A program made the translations under genes and the position numbers. From assembly GCF_029382255.1 (NCBI RefSeq), contig NZ_JARLLG010000013.1, positions 1 through 64,000 of the forward strand: a stretch of 64,000 bases of DNA, read 5' to 3'. Below, one piece after another: positions 8,588 through 16,536 of the stretch. The DNA comes from Isoptericola croceus (GTDB lineage: Bacteria; Actinomycetota; Actinomycetes; Actinomycetales; Cellulomonadaceae). The notes beneath the pieces were generated by a model. The model did no database searches. It was not told the DNA's origin and worked only from the letters and a program-made list of their open reading frames with translations. The stretch's first letter is position 1. Every line of letters starts with the position of its first letter.

Positions 8588-9565
8588 GTGCGAGCCGTCA
8601 CGATATCGGGCGAAGGCCCCGCAGGGAAACTCACCACAACTGCCGTCAACCTACCCGAACCGGGCGCGGGCGAGATCCTGATCGATGTCGCTTCGAGTGG
8701 CGTCAACCGTGCTGACCTGCTACAACGCGCCGGTCTGTACCCACCGCCACCCGGTGCTCCCGAGTGGCCAGGTCTTGAGATATCAGGTACGGTCCGCCGA
8801 CTCGGTGCGGGCGTGTCGTCGCGGCGTGTCGGTGACGAGGTCGTCGCGCTGCTCGCCGGTGGCGGCTACGCCGAGCAGGTCGTCGTGGGCGAGGACCAGA
8901 CGCTTCCCGTGCCCGACGGCGTCGACCTCGTCGATGCCGCCGCGCTCCCGGAGGCGGTGTGCACAGCCTGGACCAACCTCGTCGACGCCGGCCGGCTGCG
9001 CGACGGCGAGACACTTCTCGTCCAGGGCGGCTCGGGTGGCGTCGGCAGCATCGCGGTCCAGCTCGGCGCCGCTCTGGGTGCGCGCGTCGTCACGACGGCC
9101 GGTGGCCCGGAGCGCGTCGCGCGGTGCCGGACCCTCGGGGCGAGCGCCGTCGTCGACCACCGTCGCGAGGACGTCGTGGCCGCGGTCCGCGAGGCCACCG
9201 ACGGCCGGGGGGCCGACGTCGTGCTCGACGTGCTGGGGGGCGGGGCGCTGCGGGACAACGTCCGCGTGCTCGCGCCCGGGGGGCGGCTCGTCGTGATCGG
9301 GCTCCAGCAGGGGCGCACGGGCGAGCTGGACCTCGCTCGGCTCATGGCCAAGCGGGCGACCGTCACCGGCACGACGCTGCGCTCGCGCAGCCCGCAGGAG
9401 AAGGCGGAGATCCTCGCCGCGGTCGCCGAGCACGTGTGGCCCCTGGTGACGCAAGGGCGGCTGCGGCCCGTCGTGCACGCCCGCCTCCCGCTCGACGCGG
9501 CGGACGCCGCGCACGACCTGCTCGAGTCCGGCGAGGTCTTCGGCAAGGTGCTGCTGGTGCCCTGA
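8588..9565 (+). CDS. NAD(P)H-quinone oxidoreductase (zinc-free MDR family)
   Basis: 325 residues, the usual length for quinone oxidoreductases of the PIG3/QOR type. The N-terminal GroES-like domain contains SSGVNRADLLQRAGLYPPPP and the P-G-L-E-I-S-G motif. The Rossmann domain has VQGGSGGVGSIAVQLG for NADPH, followed by DVLGG and the C-terminal KVLL. No catalytic zinc ligands are seen. It would reduce quinones or other unsaturated carbonyls with NADPH in the cytoplasm. GTG at 8588 is chosen because the family starts with M-R-A-V/I; the upstream in-frame sequence is not conserved. It is divergent from the conservon, sharing a 131-base intergenic stretch. Confidence 0.9.
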   Translation: MRAVTISGEGPAGKLTTTAVNLPEPGAGEILIDVASSGVNRADLLQRAGLYPPPPGAPEWPGLEISGTVRRLGAGVSSRRVGDEVVALLAGGGYAEQVVVGEDQTLPVPDGVDLVDAAALPEAVCTAWTNLVDAGRLRDGETLLVQGGSGGVGSIAVQLGAALGARVVTTAGGPERVARCRTLGASAVVDHRREDVVAAVREATDGRGADVVLDVLGGGALRDNVRVLAPGGRLVVIGLQQGRTGELDLARLMAKRATVTGTTLRSRSPQEKAEILAAVAEHVWPLVTQGRLRPVVHARLPLDAADAAHDLLESGEVFGKVLLVP

Positions 9566-9572
9566 CGCGGGC

Positions 9573-10478
9573 CTACTCCCGGCCGGTGGCAGTCATCACG
9601 ATCGCTCCGGAGACGAGGACGAGCCCGACGATCTCCGGCCACGTCGGGACCTGCCGCAGGACGACGGCGCCGATCACGGCCGCGGTCGCCGGCAGCATCG
9701 CGAGCAGCACCGAGAAGGTCGCGGTGCCCACGCGGCGCAGCACGACCTGGTCCAGCACGTACGGCACGACGGACGAGCACACCGCGACGACGAGCAGGAA
9801 CCCGAGCAGGCCGAGGTCGGGCACGACGGTCACGACCGAGCGACCGAAGAACGGGGCGAAGACCAGGGCACCCACGAGCATGCCGATCGCGAGCCCGTCG
9901 ATGCCGGCGCCACCCCCGGCGACCCGCTTGCCCAGCACGATGTAGCCGGCCCAGCACGCCGCCGCGGCGAGGACCGCGAGGAGCCCGACGATTACGTCCC
10001 CGCGGGGCAGGTCGCTGTCCAGCGTGACTCCGGCGAGCAGGATCACGCCGGCGGCCGCCACCACGATCGCACCACGCTCGCGCCAGCCGCGCCCCGTGAT
10101 CGCTGCGACCGCGATCGGCCCGGTGAACTCGATCGCGACGGCGACACCGAGCGGGAGGTGGTCGATGGCCACGTAGAAGACGATGTTCATCGCGGCGAGG
10201 GCGGTGCCGAAGAGCCCGGCCACCACGATGTCGTGCCGCGTCCACCGGCGGCGCCACGGACGCCGCCACGCGAGGAGCACGACGGCGGCGAGGACGATGC
10301 GCCACCAGCTCACCGTCGGCGCGCCCAGCGTGCCGAACAGCCCGACGGCGACCGCCGCACCCAGGTAGAGCGTCAGTCCGGAGACGACGAAGAGGGCCGG
10401 CGCCGGGACCCGGTCCAGCGGACCACGGGGCACCGCGGACGGGGGACCGGGCGGGACGGGTGACGTGGCGTCGGGCAC
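9573..10478 (-). CDS. EamA/DMT-family transporter (RhtA-like exporter)
   Basis: 301 residues with ten predicted membrane helices in two EamA repeats (approximately residues 25-140 and 160-295). Features such as IDHLPLGVAVAIEFTGP and SSVVPYVLDQVVLRRVG match the RhtA/YddG-type branch, which exports amino acids or metabolites. GTG at 10478 gives a normal length; longer in-frame starts would add an Arg/Gly-rich tail. The gene is convergent with the quinone oxidoreductase gene with only 7 bases between the stops, and divergent from the DUF805 gene. The substrate is not predictable. Confidence 0.85.
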   Translation of the reverse strand: MPDATSPVPPGPPSAVPRGPLDRVPAPALFVVSGLTLYLGAAVAVGLFGTLGAPTVSWWRIVLAAVVLLAWRRPWRRRWTRHDIVVAGLFGTALAAMNIVFYVAIDHLPLGVAVAIEFTGPIAVAAITGRGWRERGAIVVAAAGVILLAGVTLDSDLPRGDVIVGLLAVLAAAACWAGYIVLGKRVAGGGAGIDGLAIGMLVGALVFAPFFGRSVVTVVPDLGLLGFLLVVAVCSSVVPYVLDQVVLRRVGTATFSVLLAMLPATAAVIGAVVLRQVPTWPEIVGLVLVSGAIVMTATGRE

Positions 10479-10553
10479 CCGGGGAGCGTACGCCGACGCC
10501 TCCACGCCCCGCCCACCGGGGCAAAGAGATGTGAAGGAATCGCGGCGATGTCC

Positions 10554-10614
10554 TGGACGGCGAGTGATCCTTCCTCTAGGTTCGCCTGCGGTCGGCACAC
10601 CCGTGCCGACCGCA
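10554..10614 (+). promoter_or_regulatory. Promoter with 5'-terminal hairpin ahead of the DUF805 gene
   Basis: TGGACG (10554-10559), 17 bases, TAGGTT (10577-10582). A perfect 12-bp inverted repeat (10587-10598 with 10603-10614, 4-base loop) starts where transcription should begin, so the mRNA would open with a stable hairpin before the AAGGGG ribosome-binding site at about 10623-10628. This could protect the transcript or be a protein operator. Confidence 0.5.
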
Positions 10615-10633
10615 CCATGCACAAGGGGTAACC

Positions 10634-11059
10634 ATGAGCTTCGGCACTGCCGTCAAGACCGTCTTCAGCAAGTACGCCACCTTCTCCGGGCGCGCCCGGC
10701 GCTCCGAGTTCTGGTTCTGGGCGCTGTTCCTGGCGATCGTGTGGGTCGTCGTCAGCATCGTCGCCGGCCCGATGATGGCGTCCGGGATCGACATGCAGAC
10801 CGGCCAGGTCGGTGGCTCCTACTTCGCTGGAACTGCCCTCTACGCCATCGTCGGGCTGGCGTTCCTGCTCCCGAACCTCGCGGTCACCGTTCGCCGCCTG
10901 CACGACCAGGACAAGCCCGGCGTGCTCGTCATCCTGGCATTCATCCCGGTGGCCAACATCGTGCTGCTGGTCTTCATGTTCCTCGAGGGCACGCGTGGCC
11001 CCAACCAGTTCGGCCCTGACCCGAAGGCCGTCGACGCCCCGGCAGCCCCCCAGGTCTGA
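10634..11059 (+). CDS. DUF805 family membrane protein
   Basis: 141 residues. The N-terminus carries the DUF805 signature: a short amphipathic start, YATFSGRARRSEFWFWALF, then membrane helices at about 30-52, 68-88 and 100-122, with RRLHDQDKPGVLV between the second and third. Function is unknown; family members are small inner-membrane proteins. ATG at 10634 is preceded by AAGGGG at good spacing. It is monocistronic with its own promoter and is followed by two hairpins. Confidence 0.92.
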   Translation: MSFGTAVKTVFSKYATFSGRARRSEFWFWALFLAIVWVVVSIVAGPMMASGIDMQTGQVGGSYFAGTALYAIVGLAFLLPNLAVTVRRLHDQDKPGVLVILAFIPVANIVLLVFMFLEGTRGPNQFGPDPKAVDAPAAPQV

Positions 11060-11064
11060 TGCCG

Positions 11065-11100
11065 TCCGTCCCGTCCTCCCAGCAGGAAGGACGAGACGGA
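11065..11100 (+). terminator. Hairpin after the DUF805 gene
   Basis: Bases 11065-11077 pair with 11088-11100 (13 bp, one mismatch, 10-base loop) immediately after the stop codon at 11059. Probable intrinsic terminator without a clear U-tract. Confidence 0.5.
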
Positions 11101-11105
11101 GCCTA

Positions 11106-11205
11106 GCTGCGGGATCGCAAGAGCCCCGCGACGTCGTCACCCCCGAAGTGGAGGGCGCGCAGCGCCCGTGAACGCGACGTCGCGGGGCTCTTGCGATCCC
11201 GCAGC
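11106..11205. terminator. 31-bp perfect inverted repeat between convergent genes
   Basis: 11106-11136 and 11175-11205 are perfect reverse complements separated by 38 bases. It lies between the DUF805 gene (+) and the sugar-ABC permease gene (-, stop at 11221), so it can terminate both. The length and perfection exceed a usual terminator and suggest it may also be a dispersed palindromic element. Confidence 0.6.
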
Positions 11206-11220
11206 ACACCCGACGCAGGC

Positions 11221-12174
11221 TCAGCCCTTCACCGCCCCCGCCAGCATCCCCCGCACGAAGTAGCGCTGCAGGGCGACGAACACGACCAGCGGCACGACCA
11301 TGGAGATGAACGCCCCGGCCGTCAGCAGGTGCCAGTCCCCGCCTCGCGAGCCGGCCAGCTCGGCGACCGCGACGGTCATCGGCTGGTACGGGCTGGCCGC
11401 GAAGGTCAGGCCGACCAGCAGGTCGTTCCACACCCAGAGGAACTGGAAGATCCCGAACGAGGCGATCGCCGGCACCAGCAGGGGGAAGAGCACCCGGAAG
11501 AAGATCTTCACGTGCCCCGCGCCGTCGACCCGGGCCGCCTCGACGAGCGAGGGCGGGATGTCCTTCATGAAGTTGTGCAGCAGGAAGATCGCCAGCGGCA
11601 GCGCGAAGATCGAGTGGGAGAACCACACCGTCCAGAACGATCCGCCGATGCCCCAGTCGTTGTAGTTCCTGAGCAGCGGCACGAGCGCCACCTGCAACGG
11701 CACGATCTGCAGCGAGAACACCGCGACGAACAGGATGTTGCGCCCCCGGAACGGGATCCAGGCGAACGCGTACGCCGCCAGCAGGGCCAGCGTGATCGGG
11801 ATGACCACGGCTGGGATGGTGATGACGAACGAGTTCACGAAGAACGTCGCCAGGTCCGAGCTGCTCCCGAACAGGGCCTGGTTGTAGTTGTCGACCGTGA
11901 ACTCGGCCTCGCCGGACGCGATGCTGCCGAAGACCGTCCACCACCCGCTGTTGCGGATCACCGTATCGGGCCGGAACGACGTGACGAGGAGCCCGATCGA
12001 CGGGATGGTCCACAGGATCGCGATGATGATCGCGATACCCGAGGCCCACGGGGAGCTGAGACGCCCCTTGGCGGCGATCGCGCGCTGCTCGGCGCGCGAC
12101 ATCCGGCGTGGCTTCTCCGGCGCCGACTCGTCGTCGACGGCGTGCGCCGGGAGCGGAGTGGGTGTGCTGCTCAT
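11221..12174 (-). CDS. Sugar ABC transporter permease, MalG/AglG type
   Basis: 317 residues. After a cytoplasmic N-tail rich in charged residues (PEKPRRMSRAEQRA) there are six membrane helices, and the conserved EAA loop reads EAARVDGAGHVKIFFRVLFPL (about 215-235), the site that docks to an ATPase. The C-terminal FVRGMLAGAVKG ending is typical of MalG-type permeases. ATG at 12174 overlaps the stop of the upstream permease by ATGA. It is the last gene of the operon; no ATP-binding subunit is encoded here, so it probably uses a shared MsmK/MsiK-type ATPase, which is usual in actinobacteria. Confidence 0.92.
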   Translation of the reverse strand: MSSTPTPLPAHAVDDESAPEKPRRMSRAEQRAIAAKGRLSSPWASGIAIIIAILWTIPSIGLLVTSFRPDTVIRNSGWWTVFGSIASGEAEFTVDNYNQALFGSSSDLATFFVNSFVITIPAVVIPITLALLAAYAFAWIPFRGRNILFVAVFSLQIVPLQVALVPLLRNYNDWGIGGSFWTVWFSHSIFALPLAIFLLHNFMKDIPPSLVEAARVDGAGHVKIFFRVLFPLLVPAIASFGIFQFLWVWNDLLVGLTFAASPYQPMTVAVAELAGSRGGDWHLLTAGAFISMVVPLVVFVALQRYFVRGMLAGAVKG

Positions 12175-13160
12175 CGAATCTCCTCCGCCATCCGCATCTG
12201 ACGCACGTTGTACGCGATGATCGGGATCACCAGCACGAACAGCACGACCGCGAGTGCCGCGGCGAGCCCTTGGTTGTTCTGCCGGAACGCTTGCGTGTAG
12301 AACTCGTTGGCCACGACCTGGGTGCCGAACTGGCCGCCGGTCATGGTCCGCACGATGTCGAACGCCTTGAGCGTCGCCATCGCGATCGTGGTCAGCACGA
12401 CGACGAGGGCGGGACGGATGCTCGGCACCGTGATGTACCGGAACATCTGCGCCCCGTGCAGGCCGTCGAGCCGAGCTGCCTCGGTGATGTCGTCCGGGAT
12501 GGACTTGATCGCCGCGGACAGCACCGTCATGGCGAAACCGGTCTGGATCCAGATCATCACGACGATGAGGAACCCGGTGTTCCAGGGCTGGCCGATGAGG
12601 AACTGTTGCGGGGGGAAGCCGAGCCAGGCGAGCACCTGGTTGAGCAGACCGATCTGCTGGATCGCCCCCTGGTCCGGCCGGAACTCGTAGACGAACTTCC
12701 AGATGATCGAGGCGCCGACCATCGAGATCGCCATGGGGACGAAGACCAGCGCCTTGGCGAACTTCTCGAAGCGGGTGCGGTCCACGAGCACGGCGTAGAC
12801 GAGACCGATGACCGTGCTGAGCAGCGGGGCCAGGATCACCCACGCCGCGGTGACGAGCAGCACCTGCTGGAACTGCGACTCGGTGAAGGCACGCACGTAG
12901 TTGTCGAAACCGACGAACTCCGTGCTGTTGCGGTTGAAGAACGAGTTCCACAACGTGATCCCCGCCGGGCGGAGCAGCCCGAACGCGAGGAACCCCAGCG
13001 GCAGGCCGACGAACCCGAGGGCGACCACCCACGAGGGGAGGCGCCTGGGCCGGTCGACGGCGAACAGGATCAGGCTCATCATGGCGACGAAGAGCACGAT
13101 GGCGACGGCCATGACGGCGAACTTCTCGCCCGCGGTACCGGGCGTCAGCAACCAGTCCAC
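12171..13160 (-). CDS. Sugar ABC transporter permease, MalF/AglF type
   Basis: 329 residues with six or more membrane helices, including an N-terminal pair at about 15-37 and 45-65. The EAA loop reads DITEAARLDGLHGAQMFRYIT (about 215-235). GTG at 13160 is preceded by GGAGGAG at ideal spacing, which fixes the start. It lies between the binding-protein gene (stop 13234, separated by a hairpin) and the partner permease (4-base overlap). Together they form the transmembrane channel of a CUT1-type carbohydrate importer. Confidence 0.92.
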   Translation of the reverse strand: MDWLLTPGTAGEKFAVMAVAIVLFVAMMSLILFAVDRPRRLPSWVVALGFVGLPLGFLAFGLLRPAGITLWNSFFNRNSTEFVGFDNYVRAFTESQFQQVLLVTAAWVILAPLLSTVIGLVYAVLVDRTRFEKFAKALVFVPMAISMVGASIIWKFVYEFRPDQGAIQQIGLLNQVLAWLGFPPQQFLIGQPWNTGFLIVVMIWIQTGFAMTVLSAAIKSIPDDITEAARLDGLHGAQMFRYITVPSIRPALVVVLTTIAMATLKAFDIVRTMTGGQFGTQVVANEFYTQAFRQNNQGLAAALAVVLFVLVIPIIAYNVRQMRMAEEIR

Positions 13161-13183
13161 AGAATTCCTCCTCCAGATGTGCG

Positions 13184-13224
13184 GCGGACCGGGTCCGTCG
13201 GCGCTGCCGACGGACCCGGTCCGC
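13184..13224 (-). terminator. Intercistronic hairpin between binding protein and permeases
   Basis: 19-bp perfect stem (13184-13202 with 13206-13224) with a 3-base loop, just after the binding-protein stop and just before the permease ribosome-binding site. Such hairpins reduce read-through or stabilise the upstream mRNA, so that the binding protein is made in excess over the membrane subunits. Confidence 0.6.
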
Positions 13225-13233
13225 ACGCCGCCG

Positions 13234-14625
13234 TCACGGCCAGCTGTTCTCGATGCGGTCGACGACGTCCTGGGTGGAGGTGCCGGTCAACCAGTCGACG
13301 ATGCCGTTCCAGAAGGTCCCGGCACCGACCTCACCGGGCATGAGGTCCGAGCCGTCGAAGGCCACCACGGCGGCCTCGTCGGAGAGGACCTCGGCCGCGA
13401 GCTGGTCGAACTCGGTCTGCAGGTTCGCCGGGTCGAGACCGGTGTTCGCACTGACCCAACCGCCCTCGGGCGTCGCCAGAGCCTTCTCGTTGGCCCAGTC
13501 GGCGCTCGACAGGTAGGTCTGGAAGGCCTGGACCTCCGGACGGTCGTCGAAGGCCCCGACGAACTCGCCGCCACCGAGGACCGGCTTGACGTCGGTCTGG
13601 TCGGTCGGGAGGTAGAAGGCGAACACGTCGCCGTTCTCGCCCACCTCGGTGCCGGACGGCCACTGCGTCTGGTAGAAGTTCGCGGCGCGGTGCATCCAGC
13701 AGTTGCCGTCGAGGATCGGGAAGCCCGCGTCCGTCCACGCGGTCGTGGCGATCGAGTCGACGCCGCCCAGGCCCGCGTTGACGTAGTCCGGGTTCTTGAG
13801 GATCTCCCCGGCCGTGTCGAACGCCTCGACGATCTGCGGGTCGTTGAACGGGATGTCGTGGTTGTACCACTCCTCGTAGACGTCCGGCCCCGCGGTGCGG
13901 AGCACGACGTCCTCGATCCAGTCGGTACCCGGCCAGCCGGTGGCGTCACCGGACTCCACGCCGGCGCACCAGGGCAGGGTCTCCTGCTCGCCCGCGATGG
14001 TCTCGGTGAGGTCCATCATCTCGGTCCACGTCTGCGGGATCTCGTAGCCGGCGTCGGCGAACATGGTCGGCGAGTACCAGACGAACGACTTGGCGTTCGC
14101 GCCGAGCGGGGCGGCGTAGAACGTCCCGTCGACGGTCCCGTAGTCCTTCCAGGTCTCGGAGAAGTACTCGTCGACGTTCGCCACGGTCGCGTCCGGGGCC
14201 GCGACGATCGCGTCGGGGTAGTCGCTGACGATGGTGTTCAGCAGGCCCGGCTGCGGCAGGTAGGCGATGTCGGGGACGTTGCCGGCCTGGATGCGCACGA
14301 GGAGCTGCGCCTCGAACTCGCGGGAGCCCTCGTACACCACGGTCACGCCGGTGCACTCCTCGAACGCGTCGTAGGAGTCCTCCTGCGTCTGCTGCTCGGG
14401 TTCGACGATCGAGGTGTAGAGGTTCACCGTCGTGCCCTCGAGGTCGCCGAACTCGTCGTAGGCGGCGCAGTCGATCGACGACTCCATGTCGTCGCCCATG
14501 TCGTCAGGCTCGGCGCCGCCTTCGCCGTCGGGATCGCTGCAGGCAGCCAGGAGGAGCGCGAGGCTCGCACCCCCCGCGACCGCTGCCAGGCCACGGCGTC
14601 GTGCCGCCGTCGTCCTTCTGGTCAT
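13234..14625 (-). CDS. Carbohydrate-binding lipoprotein of an ABC transporter (family 1, AglE-like)
   Basis: 463 residues. It starts with a twin-arginine-like basic stretch, a hydrophobic signal and the lipobox LLAAC (Cys near residue 28), so the mature protein is anchored outside the membrane. A Gly/Asp/Glu-rich linker leads into a periplasmic-binding fold with DLEGTTVNLYTSIVEPEQQ, FEECTGVTVVYEGSREFEAQL and ARIQAGNVPDIAYLPQPGL-like motifs characteristic of alpha-glucoside-binding AglE proteins. ATG at 14625 has GGAGGG upstream. It is the first gene of the operon. The exact sugar is inferred only from family resemblance. Confidence 0.88.
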   Translation of the reverse strand: MTRRTTAARRRGLAAVAGGASLALLLAACSDPDGEGGAEPDDMGDDMESSIDCAAYDEFGDLEGTTVNLYTSIVEPEQQTQEDSYDAFEECTGVTVVYEGSREFEAQLLVRIQAGNVPDIAYLPQPGLLNTIVSDYPDAIVAAPDATVANVDEYFSETWKDYGTVDGTFYAAPLGANAKSFVWYSPTMFADAGYEIPQTWTEMMDLTETIAGEQETLPWCAGVESGDATGWPGTDWIEDVVLRTAGPDVYEEWYNHDIPFNDPQIVEAFDTAGEILKNPDYVNAGLGGVDSIATTAWTDAGFPILDGNCWMHRAANFYQTQWPSGTEVGENGDVFAFYLPTDQTDVKPVLGGGEFVGAFDDRPEVQAFQTYLSSADWANEKALATPEGGWVSANTGLDPANLQTEFDQLAAEVLSDEAAVVAFDGSDLMPGEVGAGTFWNGIVDWLTGTSTQDVVDRIENSWP

Positions 14626-14814
14626 GTCCAACCCTCCACTGCGTCGTGTGGTCGTTCCGACAGCGCGGTCCGCCATCGGACTCCGCAGAGGTCGGCTTTG
14701 TCCTGTCTTCGGCGCTCCCGACCCCTTTGTAAGTGGAACGCAACTTTTCACCACGTGCAACCGAGGCAGCGACCCCGCACGGTTACGATGCGGTGACGAT
14801 CGGGCCGCGTCGCG

Positions 14815-14865
14815 AGACGTGACAACCTCGCCGCCAGACGTGACACCCTTGGCGCCGGACGTCAC
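14815..14865. repeat. Three 21-bp phased repeats upstream of map
   Basis: The octamers GACGTGAC/GACGTGAC/GACGTCAC occur within units starting at 14815, 14836 and 14857, exactly 21 bases apart (two helical turns). The last copy ends about 32 bases before the map start codon. Such phasing suggests binding sites for a regulator on one face of the DNA, or a short tandem duplication. Confidence 0.55.
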
Positions 14866-14897
14866 AGCACCGTCGGACCAGACCGGAAGGACCACCC

Positions 14898-15680
14898 ATG
14901 ATCGAGCTGAGGACCCCGCGGGAGATCGAGGAGATGCGACCCGCGGGTCGCTTCGTCGCGGAGACGCTGCAGGCCGTGCGCGAGGCGGCGAAGCCGGGCG
15001 TCAACCTGCTCGAGCTCGACGAGGTGGCGCACCGCCGCATCAAGGAGCGCGGCGCCGAGTCCTGCTACATCGACTACCACCCCTCATTCGGTGCGAGCCC
15101 GTTCGGCAAGGTCATCTGCACCTCGGTCAACGACGCCGTGCTCCACGGCCTCCCCCACGACTACGCGCTGCGCGACGGCGACCTGCTCACGCTCGACTTC
15201 GCCGTGGCCGTGGACGGCTGGGTGTCGGACTCCGCCCTGTCGTTCGTCGTCGGCGAGTCGTCCTCCCCTGAGCGCGCGGAGGCGGACGCGCGGCTCATCC
15301 GCACCACCCAGGACGCTCTCGACGCCGGGATCGCGGCCGCTCAGGCCGGGAACAAGATCGGCGACATCTCGGCCGCCATCGCCGCCGTCGCGCGCGAGGC
15401 GGGCTACGCGATCAACACGGACTTCGGCGGGCACGGCGTGGGCCGCACCATGCACGGCGACCCGCACATCCCCAACGACGGACGCGCAGGGCGCGGCTTC
15501 CCCCTGCGTCCCGGCCTGGTCATCGCCATCGAGCCGTGGTTCCTGGAGACCACGGACGAGATCTACACCGACGACGACGGCTGGACGCTGCGCTCGGCCG
15601 ACGGCTCGCGCGGCGCCCACAGCGAGCACACCATCGCGATCACGCCGGACGGCCCGCTCATCCTCACCGCCCGCGACTGA
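14898..15680 (+). CDS. map: Methionine aminopeptidase, type I
   Basis: 260 residues. Removes the initiator methionine from nascent proteins in the cytoplasm. All catalytic residues of the pita-bread fold are present: His83 (VLHGLP), metal ligands Asp100 (LDFAVAVDG), Asp111 (VSDSAL), His179 (GGHGVG), Glu212 (AIEPW) and Glu243 (SEHT). There is no N-terminal SH3-binding or zinc-finger extension. ATG at 14898 follows GGAAGGACC. It is divergent from the sugar-ABC operon and convergent with the HAD-serS pair. Actinobacteria often have two map genes; this is not the copy next to the ribosomal protein genes, so it may be a second one. Confidence 0.95.
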   Translation: MIELRTPREIEEMRPAGRFVAETLQAVREAAKPGVNLLELDEVAHRRIKERGAESCYIDYHPSFGASPFGKVICTSVNDAVLHGLPHDYALRDGDLLTLDFAVAVDGWVSDSALSFVVGESSSPERAEADARLIRTTQDALDAGIAAAQAGNKIGDISAAIAAVAREAGYAINTDFGGHGVGRTMHGDPHIPNDGRAGRGFPLRPGLVIAIEPWFLETTDEIYTDDDGWTLRSADGSRGAHSEHTIAITPDGPLILTARD

Positions 15681-15722
15681 ACCGTCCGGGGCCGGTCGTC
15701 GAGGAGACGCCGACGGGGACGC

Positions 15723-16526
15723 TCAGAGCAGCGACTTCAGTAGCTGCGCCGCGCCGTCCTCGTCGATCGTCCCGGTCACCTCGTCCGCAGCCGCCCGCAC
15801 GACGTCGTCCGCGTGCCCCATGGCGACTCCGCGTGCGGCCCACCGCAGCATCTCCACGTCGTTGCGCCCGTCGCCCATCGCGACCGTCCGGTGCGGCTGG
15901 ACGTGCGTGCGGCGTCGGACCTGCTCGAGCGCCGTCGCCTTGGACACGCCCAGCGGCGCCAGGTCCATCCAGGCGCTCCACCCCACCGCGTAGGTGACGT
16001 CGTCGAGCCCGAGGTGCTCCACCAGCTCGTGGAAGCGCTCGGACGTGGACTCCGGGCTGCGCACGATGACACGCGTGACCTCGCTCGACCACAGGTCCTC
16101 GAGCGGGACGACGACGTGCACGCCCTCCAGCTCGCCCTCGGGGAAGTGCTCGGTCATGCGGAAGCCGACGCCGAGGTCCTCGACGGCGTACCGGGCGTCC
16201 GGCAGCTCGTGACGCAGCAGGCTCAGGGCCGGCTCCGGGTCGAACGTGACGATCTCCTTGGCGACCCACCCCTCCGGCAGGTCAGGGTCGAGGCGGACCG
16301 TCACCGCGCCGTTGGAGCAGACCATCCAGCCCGTGGAGAGCCCGAGGTGCTCAGCGACCGGCAGCATCGAGATCAGCGACCGCCCCGAGGCGAGCACCAC
16401 CTCGTGGCCCGCCGCCCGCACGGCCGTGACGGCGTCGTGCACCGCAGGCGTCATGTCGCCGTCGTAGGACAGCAGCGTGCCGTCGATGTCGAGCGCGACG
16501 AGCATGGGCTCGTCACCGGTCGCCAT
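15723..16526 (-). CDS. HAD-superfamily hydrolase, Cof/SupH type
   Basis: 267 residues. The first motif LVALDIDGTLLSYDG (about 9-23) carries the nucleophilic Asp. Motif II is VLASGRS, and the C-terminal MGDGRNDVEML with GVAMGHADD gives motif IV. The large C2-type cap between them is typical of Cof phosphatases that act on sugar phosphates or flavin and pyridoxal phosphates; the substrate is not predictable. The start at 16526 lies 10 bases beyond the serS stop, so the two form an operon. It ends convergently with map. Confidence 0.9.
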   Translation of the reverse strand: MATGDEPMLVALDIDGTLLSYDGDMTPAVHDAVTAVRAAGHEVVLASGRSLISMLPVAEHLGLSTGWMVCSNGAVTVRLDPDLPEGWVAKEIVTFDPEPALSLLRHELPDARYAVEDLGVGFRMTEHFPEGELEGVHVVVPLEDLWSSEVTRVIVRSPESTSERFHELVEHLGLDDVTYAVGWSAWMDLAPLGVSKATALEQVRRRTHVQPHRTVAMGDGRNDVEMLRWAARGVAMGHADDVVRAAADEVTGTIDEDGAAQLLKSLL

Positions 16527-16536
16527 GGTCGTCACC

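Noticed and set aside
14741-14775. LacI-type operator or promoter upstream of the sugar-binding protein gene
   Set aside because: There is an AAGTTGCGTT-like string, but the symmetry and hexamer spacing are too weak to call.
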